From: Bacteroidaceae bacterium
Lineage (GTDB): Bacteria; Bacteroidota; Bacteroidia; Bacteroidales; Muribaculaceae
Length of the DNA stretch: 57,856 nt
Direction: 5' to 3'
Assembly: GCA_021768245.1 (NCBI GenBank)
Contig: JAETNO010000020.1
Span: forward strand, 1 to 57,856
Part shown: positions 18,079-27,649 of the stretch, piece by piece
Numbering within the stretch: position 1 is the first letter of the stretch
Layout: the number at the start of each line of letters is the position of its first letter
The notes under the pieces: generated by a model
What the model was told of the DNA's origin: nothing
Seen by the model: only the letters and a program-made list of their open reading frames with translations
Database searches by the model: none
Program-made: the position numbers and the translations under genes

Positions 18079-20465
18079 AATCCATCGCTTTAAACATAAG
18101 GGGCCTTGTAAGCCTATTGGTCTCTATCCTTTCCATCCAGGCATTTGCATCATCGTGGGATTTCTCCACCCTGTCTGACAATGACAGGACAAATCTCAAT
18201 GCCGACCTTTCGTCATGGAGTTTCGACAGCGCAAAAAACCGTTGGGGCAATCTGAATACAATCTCCAATGCACCTCTCACGGCAAACGGCCATGAGCTCG
18301 CCTTCGCCAAAGGGCTGCTCTTCACGGCAACTGCTGCCGACGAAATACGCATCGACCCTCAGACAAAATGCCTGACACTCAACAAGTCCACCGCAAGGGT
18401 TACAATTCCAAAACTGACCGCCGGCCATACGGTTTCCATTGTCACGAAATGCTCAAGCAAGGACGTGGCGCGAACACTTGAAGTGGCGAACCTTACCATT
18501 GTGTCCGGCTTCGAACCCTCAAAAAGCGGAGACGGCAACAAGACGCGCATTGCAACCGTCATATCTGATGGCGATGTGACTTTCAATGCTACCGGAGGGA
18601 TGTATATCTATTCAATAACTGTGTCCGACGGAAATGGAGGCAATGACAACCCCGGCAGCGAGACTTCCGACCATTCCGTAAAAATGAATCCTCTCGCCAA
18701 CCAGATGCTCCTCCGGACCACCGGTGGTGACCTTAAATACTACAACACATCCGACCTCTCGGAAGTCGACATCGATAAAACCACAGGCACGGTAACAGTC
18801 ACTCCTAAAGAGGGCGATTGGAGTGATGTATTCCAAAAGAATATCTCTGCAATCAACTTCGCAAAGGCTCCGACTTCCGGCTCCGAAGGAGAAATAACCA
18901 ACCGTGGCGTCAACATCACGGAAGCCAAGGGCTGGCTTGAATCATGCTATGCCAAATGGGATATACTTGAAGGCGCAAGCTCATACCGTGTATATATAAA
19001 AGGTGGGAAATATATTGAATATACCCCTATTGACCGTGAACTAGTGAGAAACTATGGTACTTATGGCCGCGCCGATATGGTAGGATTGCCACAAGGTTCA
19101 TATACGATGAGAATTGTGCCGGTAATCAACGGCATCGAGAATATCGAACAGGCATCGGAAGCCTCAAATCTTGACGTACGTCCTTACGACCGCAGCGGTT
19201 TCGCCTTCCATAACTACAGCGGAATAGGAGCTTACAAGGATAATGGAGAGCTGAAAGATGATGCCGATGTGATATATGTAACAGCCGAAACCGCCAAGAC
19301 CGTGAAATGTACCATCTTCTACGACAAGGCGGAAAAAGAATTCACTGGTCTTCAAGCCATATTGGATGCCCTGCAGAAAGGCACCGCAAAAAGGCCTATC
19401 GCCATACGCATCATCGGCTGCATAAAGGACAGCGACATGGACGGCTTTTCGTCTAAGGCCGAAGGCATACAGATAAAAGGCAGGAACAACTACTCCCCTA
19501 TCAATGTGACCATCGAAGGAATTGGGGATGATGCCACGACATGGGGCTTCGGATTCCTGATAAGGAACTGTTCCTCCGTTGAGTTCCGCAATTTCGCCAA
19601 TATGCTCTGTATGGACGATGCCCTGTCATTCGACACCGCCAATTCCCATTGCTGGATTCACCATATGGATTTCTTCTATGGCAACACTGGCGGTGACTCC
19701 GACCAGGCCAAGGGAGACGGCACGGTAGACCTTAAAGGCCATAGCCGATATATGACGATAGCTTACAACCGTTTTTGGGACTGCGGCAAGACATCCCTTT
19801 GCGGCATGAAATCAGAATCCGAGGAGGATTATGTCGACTACCACCATAACTGGTTTGACCACAGCGACTCCCGCCATCCACGCGTACGCACCATGACAGT
19901 CCATGTGTGGAACAACTATTATGACGGCGTTGCGAAATACGGCGTCGGCGCCACAATGGGGTCAAGTATTTTTGTGGAAAACAACTTCTATCGCCATACC
20001 AAAGACCCGATGATGATTTCGATGCAGGGCACAGATGCCAAAGGCAGCGGAACATTTTCGGGAGAAAATGGAGGGATGGTGAAGAGTTTCGGCAACGTAT
20101 ATGCAGAGAAAGGGTCAAGCAGCAACTACACTGTCATTACCCACCACAGCAGCCCTACAGACTTCGATTGCTATGAAGCTTCAAGCCGTGATGAGAAAGT
20201 GCCATCCGACTATGTGACAAAGGCAGGAGCGACAGCCTACAACAATTTCGATACCCATCCCGAGCTTATGCACAGCTACAAGCCATCCGACGCCACGGAG
20301 ATTCCGTCAATCGTATGCGGTTATTACGGCGCGGGGCGTCTTAACAAAGGTGATTTCAAATGGGATTTTGACTATAGGGATGCCGACACGGACTATAATG
20401 TGATTAAAGAACTTAAAACGGCTCTCCAGGCTTACAAGTCAGAACTTGTAGGGATATTTGAATAG
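18075..20465 (+). CDS. Secreted pectate lyase, polysaccharide lyase family 1-like
   Basis: 796 residues. After a signal peptide (about 1-26) come roughly 180 residues of a predicted beta-sandwich, possibly carbohydrate-binding, then a fibronectin-like stretch. The PL1 right-handed parallel beta-helix fills about the last 400 residues. Diagnostic segments are CWIHHMDFFYGN (WIDH-like), DGTVDLKGHSRYMTIAYNRFWDC, and HSDSRHPRVRTMTVHVWNNYYDG, which supplies the catalytic arginine region and calcium-site surroundings. The enzyme cleaves polygalacturonate by beta-elimination. It is coupled to a small secreted protein, and no SusCD transporter is adjacent, so this is not a typical polysaccharide utilization locus. 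Confidence 0.88.
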   Translation: MKSIALNIRGLVSLLVSILSIQAFASSWDFSTLSDNDRTNLNADLSSWSFDSAKNRWGNLNTISNAPLTANGHELAFAKGLLFTATAADEIRIDPQTKCLTLNKSTARVTIPKLTAGHTVSIVTKCSSKDVARTLEVANLTIVSGFEPSKSGDGNKTRIATVISDGDVTFNATGGMYIYSITVSDGNGGNDNPGSETSDHSVKMNPLANQMLLRTTGGDLKYYNTSDLSEVDIDKTTGTVTVTPKEGDWSDVFQKNISAINFAKAPTSGSEGEITNRGVNITEAKGWLESCYAKWDILEGASSYRVYIKGGKYIEYTPIDRELVRNYGTYGRADMVGLPQGSYTMRIVPVINGIENIEQASEASNLDVRPYDRSGFAFHNYSGIGAYKDNGELKDDADVIYVTAETAKTVKCTIFYDKAEKEFTGLQAILDALQKGTAKRPIAIRIIGCIKDSDMDGFSSKAEGIQIKGRNNYSPINVTIEGIGDDATTWGFGFLIRNCSSVEFRNFANMLCMDDALSFDTANSHCWIHHMDFFYGNTGGDSDQAKGDGTVDLKGHSRYMTIAYNRFWDCGKTSLCGMKSESEEDYVDYHHNWFDHSDSRHPRVRTMTVHVWNNYYDGVAKYGVGATMGSSIFVENNFYRHTKDPMMISMQGTDAKGSGTFSGENGGMVKSFGNVYAEKGSSSNYTVITHHSSPTDFDCYEASSRDEKVPSDYVTKAGATAYNNFDTHPELMHSYKPSDATEIPSIVCGYYGAGRLNKGDFKWDFDYRDADTDYNVIKELKTALQAYKSELVGIFE

Positions 20466-20480
20466 AACGTAATCCTCAAG

Positions 20481-20532
20481 AAAAAAGAACTCAGCGGTTT
20501 CCCTTCATAGAAAACCGCTGAGCTCTTTTTTA
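20481..20532. terminator. Bidirectional terminator between pectate lyase and glyA
   Basis: CTCAGCGGTTT (20490-20500) pairs perfectly with AAACCGCTGAG (20512-20522). A-rich and T-rich tracts flank it on both sides, so it can end transcription of both convergent genes. Confidence 0.9.
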
Positions 20533-20576
20533 TTTTGAAATCTACGCCCTTATAGAACGCAGATGTCAGAAACTGT

Positions 20577-21857
20577 TTAATATGCAAACATCGGATATGG
20601 CTGCATGGTATCGTTAACCTTAGCGCGTACGGCAGCGATATTCTCGGCACTCTCGGGATTGCGGAGAACAGCGTCGATGAGCTCGGCAATTTCAAGCATC
20701 AACGGCTCCTTGGCACCACGGGTGGTAATGGCAGGGGTACCGAGGCGTATGCCTGATGTCTGGAATGGACTGCGTGAATCAAAAGGCACCATATTCTTAT
20801 TGGCTGTGATATCAGCTTCCACAAGAGCCTTCTCGGCGACCTTTCCGGTCAAATCGGGGAACTTAGAGCGTAAATCAACGAGGATACAGTGGTTTTCCGT
20901 ACCACCCGACACTATGTCATAGCCCATATCGACCAATGCAGCGGCAAGCGTAGCGGCATTTTTCTTCACCTGTAACTGATATTCACGGAATTCAGGCTGC
21001 AAAGCCTCCCCAAAAGCCACAGCCTTAGCGGCTATTACATGTTCGAGAGGACCACCCTGCACTCCGGGGAACACAGCCGAGTCAAGCAACTGCGACATCA
21101 TCTTGACAACACCCTTCGGAGTAGTTTTGCCCCATGGGTTCTCAAAATCCTTGCCCATCATAATCACACCGCCACGGGGACCGCGTAGGGTCTTATGAGT
21201 GGTGGAGGTCACTATATGGGCATACTTCACGGGATTGTCGAGAAGGCCTGCGGCTATAAGGCCTGCGGGATGGGCCATGTCTACCATGAAGATAGCGCCG
21301 ATTTCGTCAGCAAGACGGCGCATGCGGGCATAGTCCCACTCACGGCTATAGGCACTTGCTCCGCCTATAATCAGGCGCGGACGCTCACGACGCGCCACTT
21401 CCTCCATCTGTTCGTAGTCCACACGCCCGGTCTCACGGTCAACGTTATATTCGAGGGCATGGAACACGAGACCTGAAAAATTCACAGGACTCCCGTGTGA
21501 GAGGTGGCCTCCGTGAGAGAGATTCAGCCCGAGGAACTTGTCGCCGGGATTGAGGCAGGCCATAAACACAGCCATGTTTGCCTGGGCTCCTGAGTGAGGC
21601 TGCACATTGGCCCATTCGGCACCGAAAAGCTGTTTGAGACGGTCAATGGCGATTCTTTCAGCCTCATCGACCACTTCGCAACCGCCATAATAGCGATGGC
21701 CGGGATAGCCTTCGGCATATTTGTTTGTGAGACACGACCCCATGGCGCGCATCACCTGGTCACTGACGAAGTTTTCGGAAGCGATAAGTTCGATTCCTTT
21801 TTTCTGGCGCAGATGCTCGCGCTCGATAATGTCAAAGATTACTTTGTCCTCTTTCAT
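20577..21857 (-). CDS. glyA: Serine hydroxymethyltransferase
   Basis: 426 residues, full length, PLP-dependent fold type I. The PLP lysine is K222 in VTSTTHKTLRGPRGG. ELIASENF near the N terminus and YAEGYPGHRYYGGC are family signatures. It interconverts serine plus tetrahydrofolate with glycine plus 5,10-methylene-tetrahydrofolate. The flavin reductase gene lies 25 bp upstream on the same strand and pyrI/pyrB beyond that, so a pyrB-pyrI-flavin reductase-glyA unit is plausible. Confidence 0.97.
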   Translation of the reverse strand: MKEDKVIFDIIEREHLRQKKGIELIASENFVSDQVMRAMGSCLTNKYAEGYPGHRYYGGCEVVDEAERIAIDRLKQLFGAEWANVQPHSGAQANMAVFMACLNPGDKFLGLNLSHGGHLSHGSPVNFSGLVFHALEYNVDRETGRVDYEQMEEVARRERPRLIIGGASAYSREWDYARMRRLADEIGAIFMVDMAHPAGLIAAGLLDNPVKYAHIVTSTTHKTLRGPRGGVIMMGKDFENPWGKTTPKGVVKMMSQLLDSAVFPGVQGGPLEHVIAAKAVAFGEALQPEFREYQLQVKKNAATLAAALVDMGYDIVSGGTENHCILVDLRSKFPDLTGKVAEKALVEADITANKNMVPFDSRSPFQTSGIRLGTPAITTRGAKEPLMLEIAELIDAVLRNPESAENIAAVRAKVNDTMQPYPMFAY

Positions 21858-21882
21858 TATATATTAATTATATGTGTGGTTT

Positions 21883-22443
21883 CTATTTCTTTTTCACACT
21901 CCAGCCAAACTTTCCGATTTCTTCGCCCTGCGCGAAGTAATGCCCGTGTGAATAGTTTATAAGTCCTGCTTTTGATAGGTCAAAAGCCTTGGTCTCAGGG
22001 TCTATAAGCGATTCTTCGGCAAGCACGTTGACCACATCGGCTATGAACATATCATGGCTTCCGAGTTTCACTATCTCCTTCACCCTGCACTCTATGCACA
22101 GAGGCGATTCCGCTATATACGGACAGGCTACTTTCTCCCCCTTTACAGGAGTCAGCCCCGTCTCGCGCCACTTGTCGTAGTCGCGACCAGAACGGACTCC
22201 GGCCCAGTCGGTCGCACGCGCCATAGCCTCTGTAGTCAGATTGATGGTGAATTCCATCCTCTCCTTTATAAGGGAATAGGAGAAACGCTCGGGCCGCACC
22301 GATATATAACACATCGGAGGATTGGTGCACAGCGTGCCGGTCCATGCGACAGTGAAAATATTACTATGGCTTTCCGTTCCACAGCTGACGAGCACGGCAG
22401 GCAGTGGATAAATCATCGTACCGGGTTTCCAGGAGGTCTTCAT
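21883..22443 (-). CDS. Flavin reductase family protein (FMN-binding split barrel)
   Basis: 186 residues. The N-terminal half (PLPAVLVSCGT...NIFTVAWTGTLCTNPPMCYISVRPERFSYSLIKE) matches the FMN-binding split barrel of flavin reductase-like proteins, and the later ECRVKEIVKLGSHDMFIADVVNVLAEE is characteristic of the Bacteroidetes and clostridial subgroup. It probably binds FMN; the physiological reductant and acceptor are unknown. It lies between glyA and pyrI. Confidence 0.85.
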   Translation of the reverse strand: MKTSWKPGTMIYPLPAVLVSCGTESHSNIFTVAWTGTLCTNPPMCYISVRPERFSYSLIKERMEFTINLTTEAMARATDWAGVRSGRDYDKWRETGLTPVKGEKVACPYIAESPLCIECRVKEIVKLGSHDMFIADVVNVLAEESLIDPETKAFDLSKAGLINYSHGHYFAQGEEIGKFGWSVKKK

Positions 22444-22463
22444 CTTCAGTCCGCTGTAAGGAA

Positions 22464-22928
22464 CTATATTATTTTCGCATCAATACTTTTCACTACCTGA
22501 GAGCAATAATGGCACGAGATGGTGACATCCTTATTGTCGATTACATGAAATTTCGTGCGCATAGGCTCGTTGTTGGTAATGCATTTCGGATTCCCGCATT
22601 TCACAATCCCGATTATGGTATCGGGAAGTGTCACAGGGAATTTTTCCACGACCTCATAGTCACGTATGATATTGACCACTGCGGTAGGAGCGATAAGAGC
22701 AATCCTGTTGAGTGTCGATTCAGGGAAAAACACATCGGCCACTTTGATAATCCCCTTCTTACCGAGTTTCTTACTGTCGAGATTGTTACCGATGGTCACG
22801 GCCCCCTCAAGCTTTTCAATGCCCAGTATTTTCACAGCCTTGAAGAGCGACATCGAGGGAATATGGTCAATCACCGTACCGTTTCGGAGAGCGGCCACGG
22901 CGAGTTCCTGCTTTGATGATACTGTCAT
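22464..22928 (-). CDS. pyrI: Aspartate carbamoyltransferase regulatory chain
   Basis: The ATG at 22928 gives 154 residues, matching PyrI (MTVSSKQELAVAALRNGTVIDHIP); a longer frame upstream overlaps pyrB and is not real. The N-terminal domain binds allosteric nucleotides. The C-terminal zinc domain has four cysteines (CGNPKC...CHYC) that bind zinc and contact the catalytic chain. It starts 22 bp after pyrB on the same strand. Confidence 0.96.
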   Translation of the reverse strand: MTVSSKQELAVAALRNGTVIDHIPSMSLFKAVKILGIEKLEGAVTIGNNLDSKKLGKKGIIKVADVFFPESTLNRIALIAPTAVVNIIRDYEVVEKFPVTLPDTIIGIVKCGNPKCITNNEPMRTKFHVIDNKDVTISCHYCSQVVKSIDAKII

Positions 22929-22950
22929 AGTCTTTGCTACTTTAAAAATT

Positions 22951-23871
22951 TCAGCTGTTAATCGTGATTCCAAGCGCACGGCATATGATTGCCTGACGGG
23001 CATAGAGGCCGTTACGCGCCTGCTCGAAATAATAGGCATGGGGGTTGTCGTCGACATCCTGCGCAATCTCGTTGACCCTTGGCAGGGGATGAAGGATGCG
23101 CATGTTTTCCCGCGCCCCACTCAGCATGGAATTGTTGAGGTTATACAGGTCCTTCACGCGTTCATATTCCATTATATCGGCGAATCGCTCACGCTGCACG
23201 CGTGTCATATAGATTATATCACTGCTGTTTATGACCTCAGGCGAGAAATCGCGGTGCTCGGTATAGCGTATGCCATTCTCATCACAGAAAATCTTATATT
23301 CCATCGGCATCCCGAGTTCCTGGCATGCCACGAAGCGGAATGTAGGATTGAAATATCTCATTGCCATGAGGAGCGAATGAACCGTACGTCCATATTTAAG
23401 GTCGCCTACAAGAGTTATAGTGAGGTTCTCGAGAGTTCCCTGGGTCTTGTAGATGGAGTAAAGGTCGAGCATCGTCTGCGAGGGATGCTGGTTAGCGCCG
23501 TCACCGGCATTGATTACCGGGACATCCGTCACTTCCGACGCATAGCGCGCGGCTCCCTCCAGATAGTGACGCATCACAATGAGGTCTACATAATTGCTGA
23601 CCATCTTTATGGTGTCTTTCAGGGTCTCACCCTTCGATGAACTTGTGGTATTGGCATCTGAAAAGCCTATTACACGACCTCCAAGACGGTTCACAGCCGT
23701 TTCAAAACTTAGGCGTGTGCGTGTGGAGGGTTCGAAAAACAGGGTTGCCACCACCTTTCCCTCCAACAGACGGCGGTTGGGATTTTCCTCGAAATGACGG
23801 GCGGTGTCGAGAAGGCTTAGAATCTCATCGCGGCCTATATCGCTTATTGACACAAGACTTTTGGTGTTCAT
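22951..23871 (-). CDS. pyrB: Aspartate carbamoyltransferase catalytic chain
   Basis: 306 residues. The carbamoyl-phosphate loop FFEPSTRTRLSFE lies at about residues 47-59 and HPSQTMLDLYSI at about 132-143. It makes N-carbamoyl-aspartate from carbamoyl phosphate and aspartate, the committed step of pyrimidine synthesis. With pyrI downstream it should form the allosteric dodecamer. It is the first gene of the probable pyrBI transcription unit. Confidence 0.97.
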   Translation of the reverse strand: MNTKSLVSISDIGRDEILSLLDTARHFEENPNRRLLEGKVVATLFFEPSTRTRLSFETAVNRLGGRVIGFSDANTTSSSKGETLKDTIKMVSNYVDLIVMRHYLEGAARYASEVTDVPVINAGDGANQHPSQTMLDLYSIYKTQGTLENLTITLVGDLKYGRTVHSLLMAMRYFNPTFRFVACQELGMPMEYKIFCDENGIRYTEHRDFSPEVINSSDIIYMTRVQRERFADIMEYERVKDLYNLNNSMLSGARENMRILHPLPRVNEIAQDVDDNPHAYYFEQARNGLYARQAIICRALGITINS

Positions 23872-23984
23872 TGCAGAGAAATGTTGAAATGCTTCGTGAG
23901 TTCACTGCACAAATTTACTCAATTTCCGTCTAATTCCGCGAGAGAATGTCAAAAAAAATTCCGACAGGCCTACCCGTTACTTCC

Positions 23985-24530
23985 TCAGCCGAGCTGCTGT
24001 TTCATCTCGCGGATTATAGCCACTGCCCGACGGTTTATAGTCAGGCCGATTGTCAGGCCGATTACCGCCCCCGCGATACAGCCATAGAGTGTATAATCGC
24101 CATACTCATTCCAGAAAGTAAGACACATGGAAAAAGCCAAAGGAATGGCGAGAGCAATCCCTATAGCCCTCTGACGCATACGGTCGCGATCTATTATGCA
24201 GACTGCAGTCATAGCCTCTTTCACAGTCATCTGCGAAAAATTAAGCCTTCTGATTTTCTTATACATGCGGAAATGCATCGCTCCGAGAAAAACAAAAAAA
24301 CAGACTGCGAAAAAAGCGAGGGTCGGGGTTGCCGAAAAATATGGTATCATTATAATCAGACCGGCCATACACATTGCCATCAGTCCACGGCTTATGCCAC
24401 TCAGACGGTCGCGCAGGGTCGATACCCGCCCCGACTCTACACGCGAGAGTATTTCTCTCACATTTTCGCCATGATAGGCCGGAGGGACATCCATGGAATT
24501 CCAATTGCTTTTCAGTTCATCTATATTCAT
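23985..24530 (-). CDS. Four-span membrane protein encoded with an ECF sigma factor
   Basis: 181 residues. A soluble N-terminal stretch of about 45 residues with the recognisable start MNIDELKSNWNSMD precedes two membrane helix pairs (about 48-85 and 120-160). It begins 33 bp after the sigma gene, where an anti-sigma factor is expected, but it lacks the HxxxCxxC motif of zinc anti-sigma domains. The N-terminal helix could bind the sigma factor; that is inference. Confidence 0.75.
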   Translation of the reverse strand: MNIDELKSNWNSMDVPPAYHGENVREILSRVESGRVSTLRDRLSGISRGLMAMCMAGLIIMIPYFSATPTLAFFAVCFFVFLGAMHFRMYKKIRRLNFSQMTVKEAMTAVCIIDRDRMRQRAIGIALAIPLAFSMCLTFWNEYGDYTLYGCIAGAVIGLTIGLTINRRAVAIIREMKQQLG

Positions 24531-24562
24531 TTGTCAGTCCTTGGGTTAAAATTTAATTCCGG

Positions 24563-25060
24563 CTACTCGTCGTTTGCATTGCTATCAACAAGGCGCTGTT
24601 TTATGCGCCTCAGACGGGTGGCCACATTATTGCGGGTGAAACCCGTAACCTCGGCTATCTCATCATAGCTTCTCTCGTCAAGCCACATTAATATAATGGC
24701 CTTGTCTAGTTTTCCAAGCCTGGATATCAACCGGTACATTTCACGCAGCTGTTCTCCATGTGTTCCGTCGTCAGCCTGAAGTTCCCCCGCCAGATCGAGC
24801 GAAGTCATCTCGGAAGCATGAGTGTTATGGCGACGGTAGAACGTGACGCAGGTATTGATAGCCGTACGATAGAGCCATGTCGACACCGAAGCATCGCCAC
24901 GGAAGCTTCCGAGCCCCTCCCAGATATTGGCTAATATCTCCTGATAGAGGTCCTGGAAATGGTCGTGGTCAGTGGCATACATGTAGCACACCTTATAAAT
25001 CAGCCGGCGGTTGTCGTTGACAATCGTCAGGAAACGTGATTCTTTTTCGCTCGTTGCCAT
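24563..25060 (-). CDS. RNA polymerase sigma factor, ECF (sigma-70 region 2/4) family
   Basis: 165 residues. Region 2 contains LIYKVCYMYATDHDHFQDLYQEILANIWEGLGSFRGDASVSTWLYRTAINTCVTFYRR. Region 4 contains LDKAIILMWLDERSYDEIAEVTGFTRNNVATRLRRIKQRL. It directs RNA polymerase to an unknown regulon. It is divergent from the ABC exporter genes and upstream of the four-span membrane protein, its likely regulator. Confidence 0.93.
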   Translation of the reverse strand: MATSEKESRFLTIVNDNRRLIYKVCYMYATDHDHFQDLYQEILANIWEGLGSFRGDASVSTWLYRTAINTCVTFYRRHNTHASEMTSLDLAGELQADDGTHGEQLREMYRLISRLGKLDKAIILMWLDERSYDEIAEVTGFTRNNVATRLRRIKQRLVDSNANDE

Positions 25061-25168
25061 TTTGCGAAGGATGCTACAGTAGCTTTCTCTCAGTTTGGTT
25101 AAACATGCTCTTTACTCCCTTAGACGTGTTTTTCCGAAAAAAGTTACATGCCTGTGAAACTTTTTGAA

Positions 25169-25176
25169 TAAATTTG
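25169..25176 (+). promoter_or_regulatory. Putative -7 box (TAAATTTG) of the NatAB-like exporter
   Basis: TAAATTTG lies 41 bp before the ATP-binding protein start. No consensus -33 box is visible 19-20 bp upstream. Confidence 0.45.
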
Positions 25177-25216
25177 CGTCAAACAATGAAAAAAGCATCT
25201 AATTTCTCATAATTTT

Positions 25217-26146
25217 ATGGACATTCTTCAAGTAGAAAACGTCAGTAAAGCCTACTCATCACATCTTGCGCTCAACGACGTCTCCCTCTCAATCCCTCAG
25301 GGCCAGGTCTACGGGCTTCTCGGCCCTAACGGCGCCGGGAAAACGACACTGATACGAATCATAAACCATATCACCGCCCCCGATTCAGGTCGGGTGCTAT
25401 TCGAAGGCCATCAGCTCACGCAGGACGATGTGGCACACATCGGCTATCTCCCTGAAGAGCGCGGACTCTACAAAAAAATGAAAGTCGGCGAACAGGCGGT
25501 GTTTTTCGCACGTCTGAAAGGCCTGAGCCGACAGGACGCCGTCCGCGAGCTTCGCCGTTGGTTCGAACGCTTCGACATACTCTCGTGGTGGGATAAGAAA
25601 GTCGAGGAACTGTCAAAAGGCATGGCTCAGAAGGTGCAGTTTATAATCACGGTGCTCCACCGTCCCAAGCTTCTGATTTTCGACGAACCCTTCTCCGGTT
25701 TCGACCCAATTAACGCCCAGTTGCTTAAAGATGAAATCATCAAACTCAAAGACGATGGGTCGACGGTGATTTTCTCCACCCACAACATGTCGTCGGTAGA
25801 AGAAATCTGCGACAATATCACGCTGATTAACAAAAGTCGCAATATCCTGAGCGGCAACGTAGAGGAAATCCGACGCCAGTATTTCGGCAACCGCTATCAA
25901 CTGACCTTCTCGGGCGACTCCCGCTCACTCATGGAGAGCCTTAGCCCAGTTGGCGGGGAATTCGAAATGGGCGAACCGGACGCTCAGGGACGCCTTCGCC
26001 TGAATTTCCACCTGAATGAAGACTCTACCCTCCGCGAAGCCATCTCGCTTGCAAACGAAGCCGTAGTGCTCGCCGGAATCAACGAAAGCATCGCGTCGAT
26101 GAACGACATATTTATCCGCGCCGTCAAGGAAGACGAGGCTTCATGA
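25217..26146 (+). CDS. ABC transporter ATP-binding protein, NatA-like
   Basis: 309 residues. The Walker A is GPNGAGKTT (about 35-43), the signature LSKGMAQKVQ, and the Walker B LLIFDEPFSGFDP. The C-terminal extension of about 90 residues is as in ABC-2 exporter ATPases. It works with the permease encoded 52 bp downstream. The pair resembles the NatAB sodium/drug exporters; the actual substrate is unknown. Confidence 0.93.
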   Translation: MDILQVENVSKAYSSHLALNDVSLSIPQGQVYGLLGPNGAGKTTLIRIINHITAPDSGRVLFEGHQLTQDDVAHIGYLPEERGLYKKMKVGEQAVFFARLKGLSRQDAVRELRRWFERFDILSWWDKKVEELSKGMAQKVQFIITVLHRPKLLIFDEPFSGFDPINAQLLKDEIIKLKDDGSTVIFSTHNMSSVEEICDNITLINKSRNILSGNVEEIRRQYFGNRYQLTFSGDSRSLMESLSPVGGEFEMGEPDAQGRLRLNFHLNEDSTLREAISLANEAVVLAGINESIASMNDIFIRAVKEDEAS

Positions 26147-26198
26147 ACATAAGTTCCAGAGAAATAAACAGTCAAAAACCTCACATCAAGAAAACATA

Positions 26199-27509
26199 AT
26201 GTCAAAAATCGGTATCGTAATAGAGCGTGAATACATGGAGCGCGTCAAGAAAAAAAGCTTCATAATCACCACAATCCTCATGCCATTGCTCATGCTTGTG
26301 CTGATGGCACTTCCCGCGCTTATAATGAACTTTGTCGACTCGTCGGCCACTACAATAGCCGTAATCGACAACACCGGCGTGATTCTGCCTCAGCTTAAGA
26401 GTGACGAACAGGTAACATTCCGGCCTGCCACCGACGCCACAGTCGATTCGGCCCTGACACGCGAGGGGATAGACGCGGTGCTCGTCATTCCCGCAAACAT
26501 CATTGACAACAACAAGGCCGGCCTGAGATACTACACCAACGGGCCATCATCGATGTCTACGGAGAGCGCAATTACCTCGGAAGTAAATTCCATCATAGAA
26601 TCCGAACGCCTCAAAGCCTACGACATAGGCAATATCAATGAAATTATCGAAAGCGTCAAGAGCGATGTCAGCATGACAACCGTCCGCGCCGACAAAGACA
26701 GCGAGGAAAGCAATTCATCGGCTTTCAGCTACGGAGTAGGTATAGCCATGACTTTTGTCCTCTATATGTTCCTGCTGATTTACGGACAGATGGTCATGAC
26801 CTCGATTATAGAGGAAAAAGGCAACCGTGTGCTCGAAGTGGTAGTCTCGTCGGTCAAACCGGCACAGCTCATGATGGGCAAGATTATAGGTGTGGCCCTG
26901 GTGGCTGTTACACAGATTATAATATGGGGAGTGCTTCTCACAGTAATGTCAGCTTATCTGCTTCCTGCTCTAATGCCCGCTGATGCAATGGCAGATGTCG
27001 CAGCTGTCCAGGCAGGTAATTTCGATTCTGTAAGCGACAGCTCCTCTATCGAACTCATTCAGGCCGTGGGCATGCTTGGTGATGTAGGCAACATCATCAC
27101 TCTCTTTGGGCTTATGACACTCTTCCTGATTGGCGGTTTCCTGCTTTACTCATCTATTTTTGCTGCAGTAGGTTCTTCTGTCGACAACATTCAGGATGCA
27201 AGCCAGCTCACATCGCTTGCAGTGTTCCCGATTATATTCGGACTGATATTCGCGATGGTAGCTGCGGCTGACCCGATGGGCAGTGTAGCCTTCTGGATGT
27301 CGATGTTCCCTCTGACCTCTCCGATGGTCATGGTGGCCCGTATCCCCTTCGGGATTCCTGCGTGGGAAATCATTCTTTCGCTTGCTCTTCTCGTGGTCGG
27401 ATTCGTCTTCATGGTCTGGCTTGCCGGAAAAATCTACCGGGTGGGCATTTTCATGTATGGCAAAAAGCCGTCGATGAAAGAGCTTATCAGATGGGTACGC
27501 TACAAATAA
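26199..27509 (+). CDS. ABC-2 family transporter permease, NatB-like
   Basis: 436 residues. There is one N-terminal membrane span (KKKSFIITTILMPLLMLVLMALPALIM), an extracytoplasmic region of about 150 residues, and then five or more helices, with the family element MTSIIEEKGNRVLEVVVSSVKPAQLMMGKIIGV before the second transmembrane block. It is co-directional with the ATPase gene and ends the unit. Confidence 0.92.
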   Translation: MSKIGIVIEREYMERVKKKSFIITTILMPLLMLVLMALPALIMNFVDSSATTIAVIDNTGVILPQLKSDEQVTFRPATDATVDSALTREGIDAVLVIPANIIDNNKAGLRYYTNGPSSMSTESAITSEVNSIIESERLKAYDIGNINEIIESVKSDVSMTTVRADKDSEESNSSAFSYGVGIAMTFVLYMFLLIYGQMVMTSIIEEKGNRVLEVVVSSVKPAQLMMGKIIGVALVAVTQIIIWGVLLTVMSAYLLPALMPADAMADVAAVQAGNFDSVSDSSSIELIQAVGMLGDVGNIITLFGLMTLFLIGGFLLYSSIFAAVGSSVDNIQDASQLTSLAVFPIIFGLIFAMVAAADPMGSVAFWMSMFPLTSPMVMVARIPFGIPAWEIILSLALLVVGFVFMVWLAGKIYRVGIFMYGKKPSMKELIRWVRYK

Positions 27510-27517
27510 GCGGATTC

Positions 27518-27548
27518 TTTGCAAATATACGAAAAATCGCTAAATTTG
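27518..27548 (+). promoter_or_regulatory. Bacteroidetes-type promoter, full consensus (TTTG-N19-TAAATTTG)
   Basis: The -33 TTTG is at 27518-27521 and the -7 TAAATTTG at 27541-27548, spacing 19 bp. It lies about 100 bp upstream of the Trp/Gly-rich secreted protein gene and implies a leader of about 95 nt. Confidence 0.75.
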
Positions 27549-27649
27549 CGTTATTATAGTGAGAAGTCCCTTAAACTTTTGACGCGTTCGCGTGTCTAAA
27601 CTATAAGTGATTGAATTAAAACGAACTCTCATTTCTCAGCATAATAACG

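Noticed and set aside
22929..23120. Extended PyrI start overlapping pyrB
   Set aside because: The extension is the antisense-free shift of pyrB codons, while the ATG at 22928 gives the expected PyrI length and N terminus.
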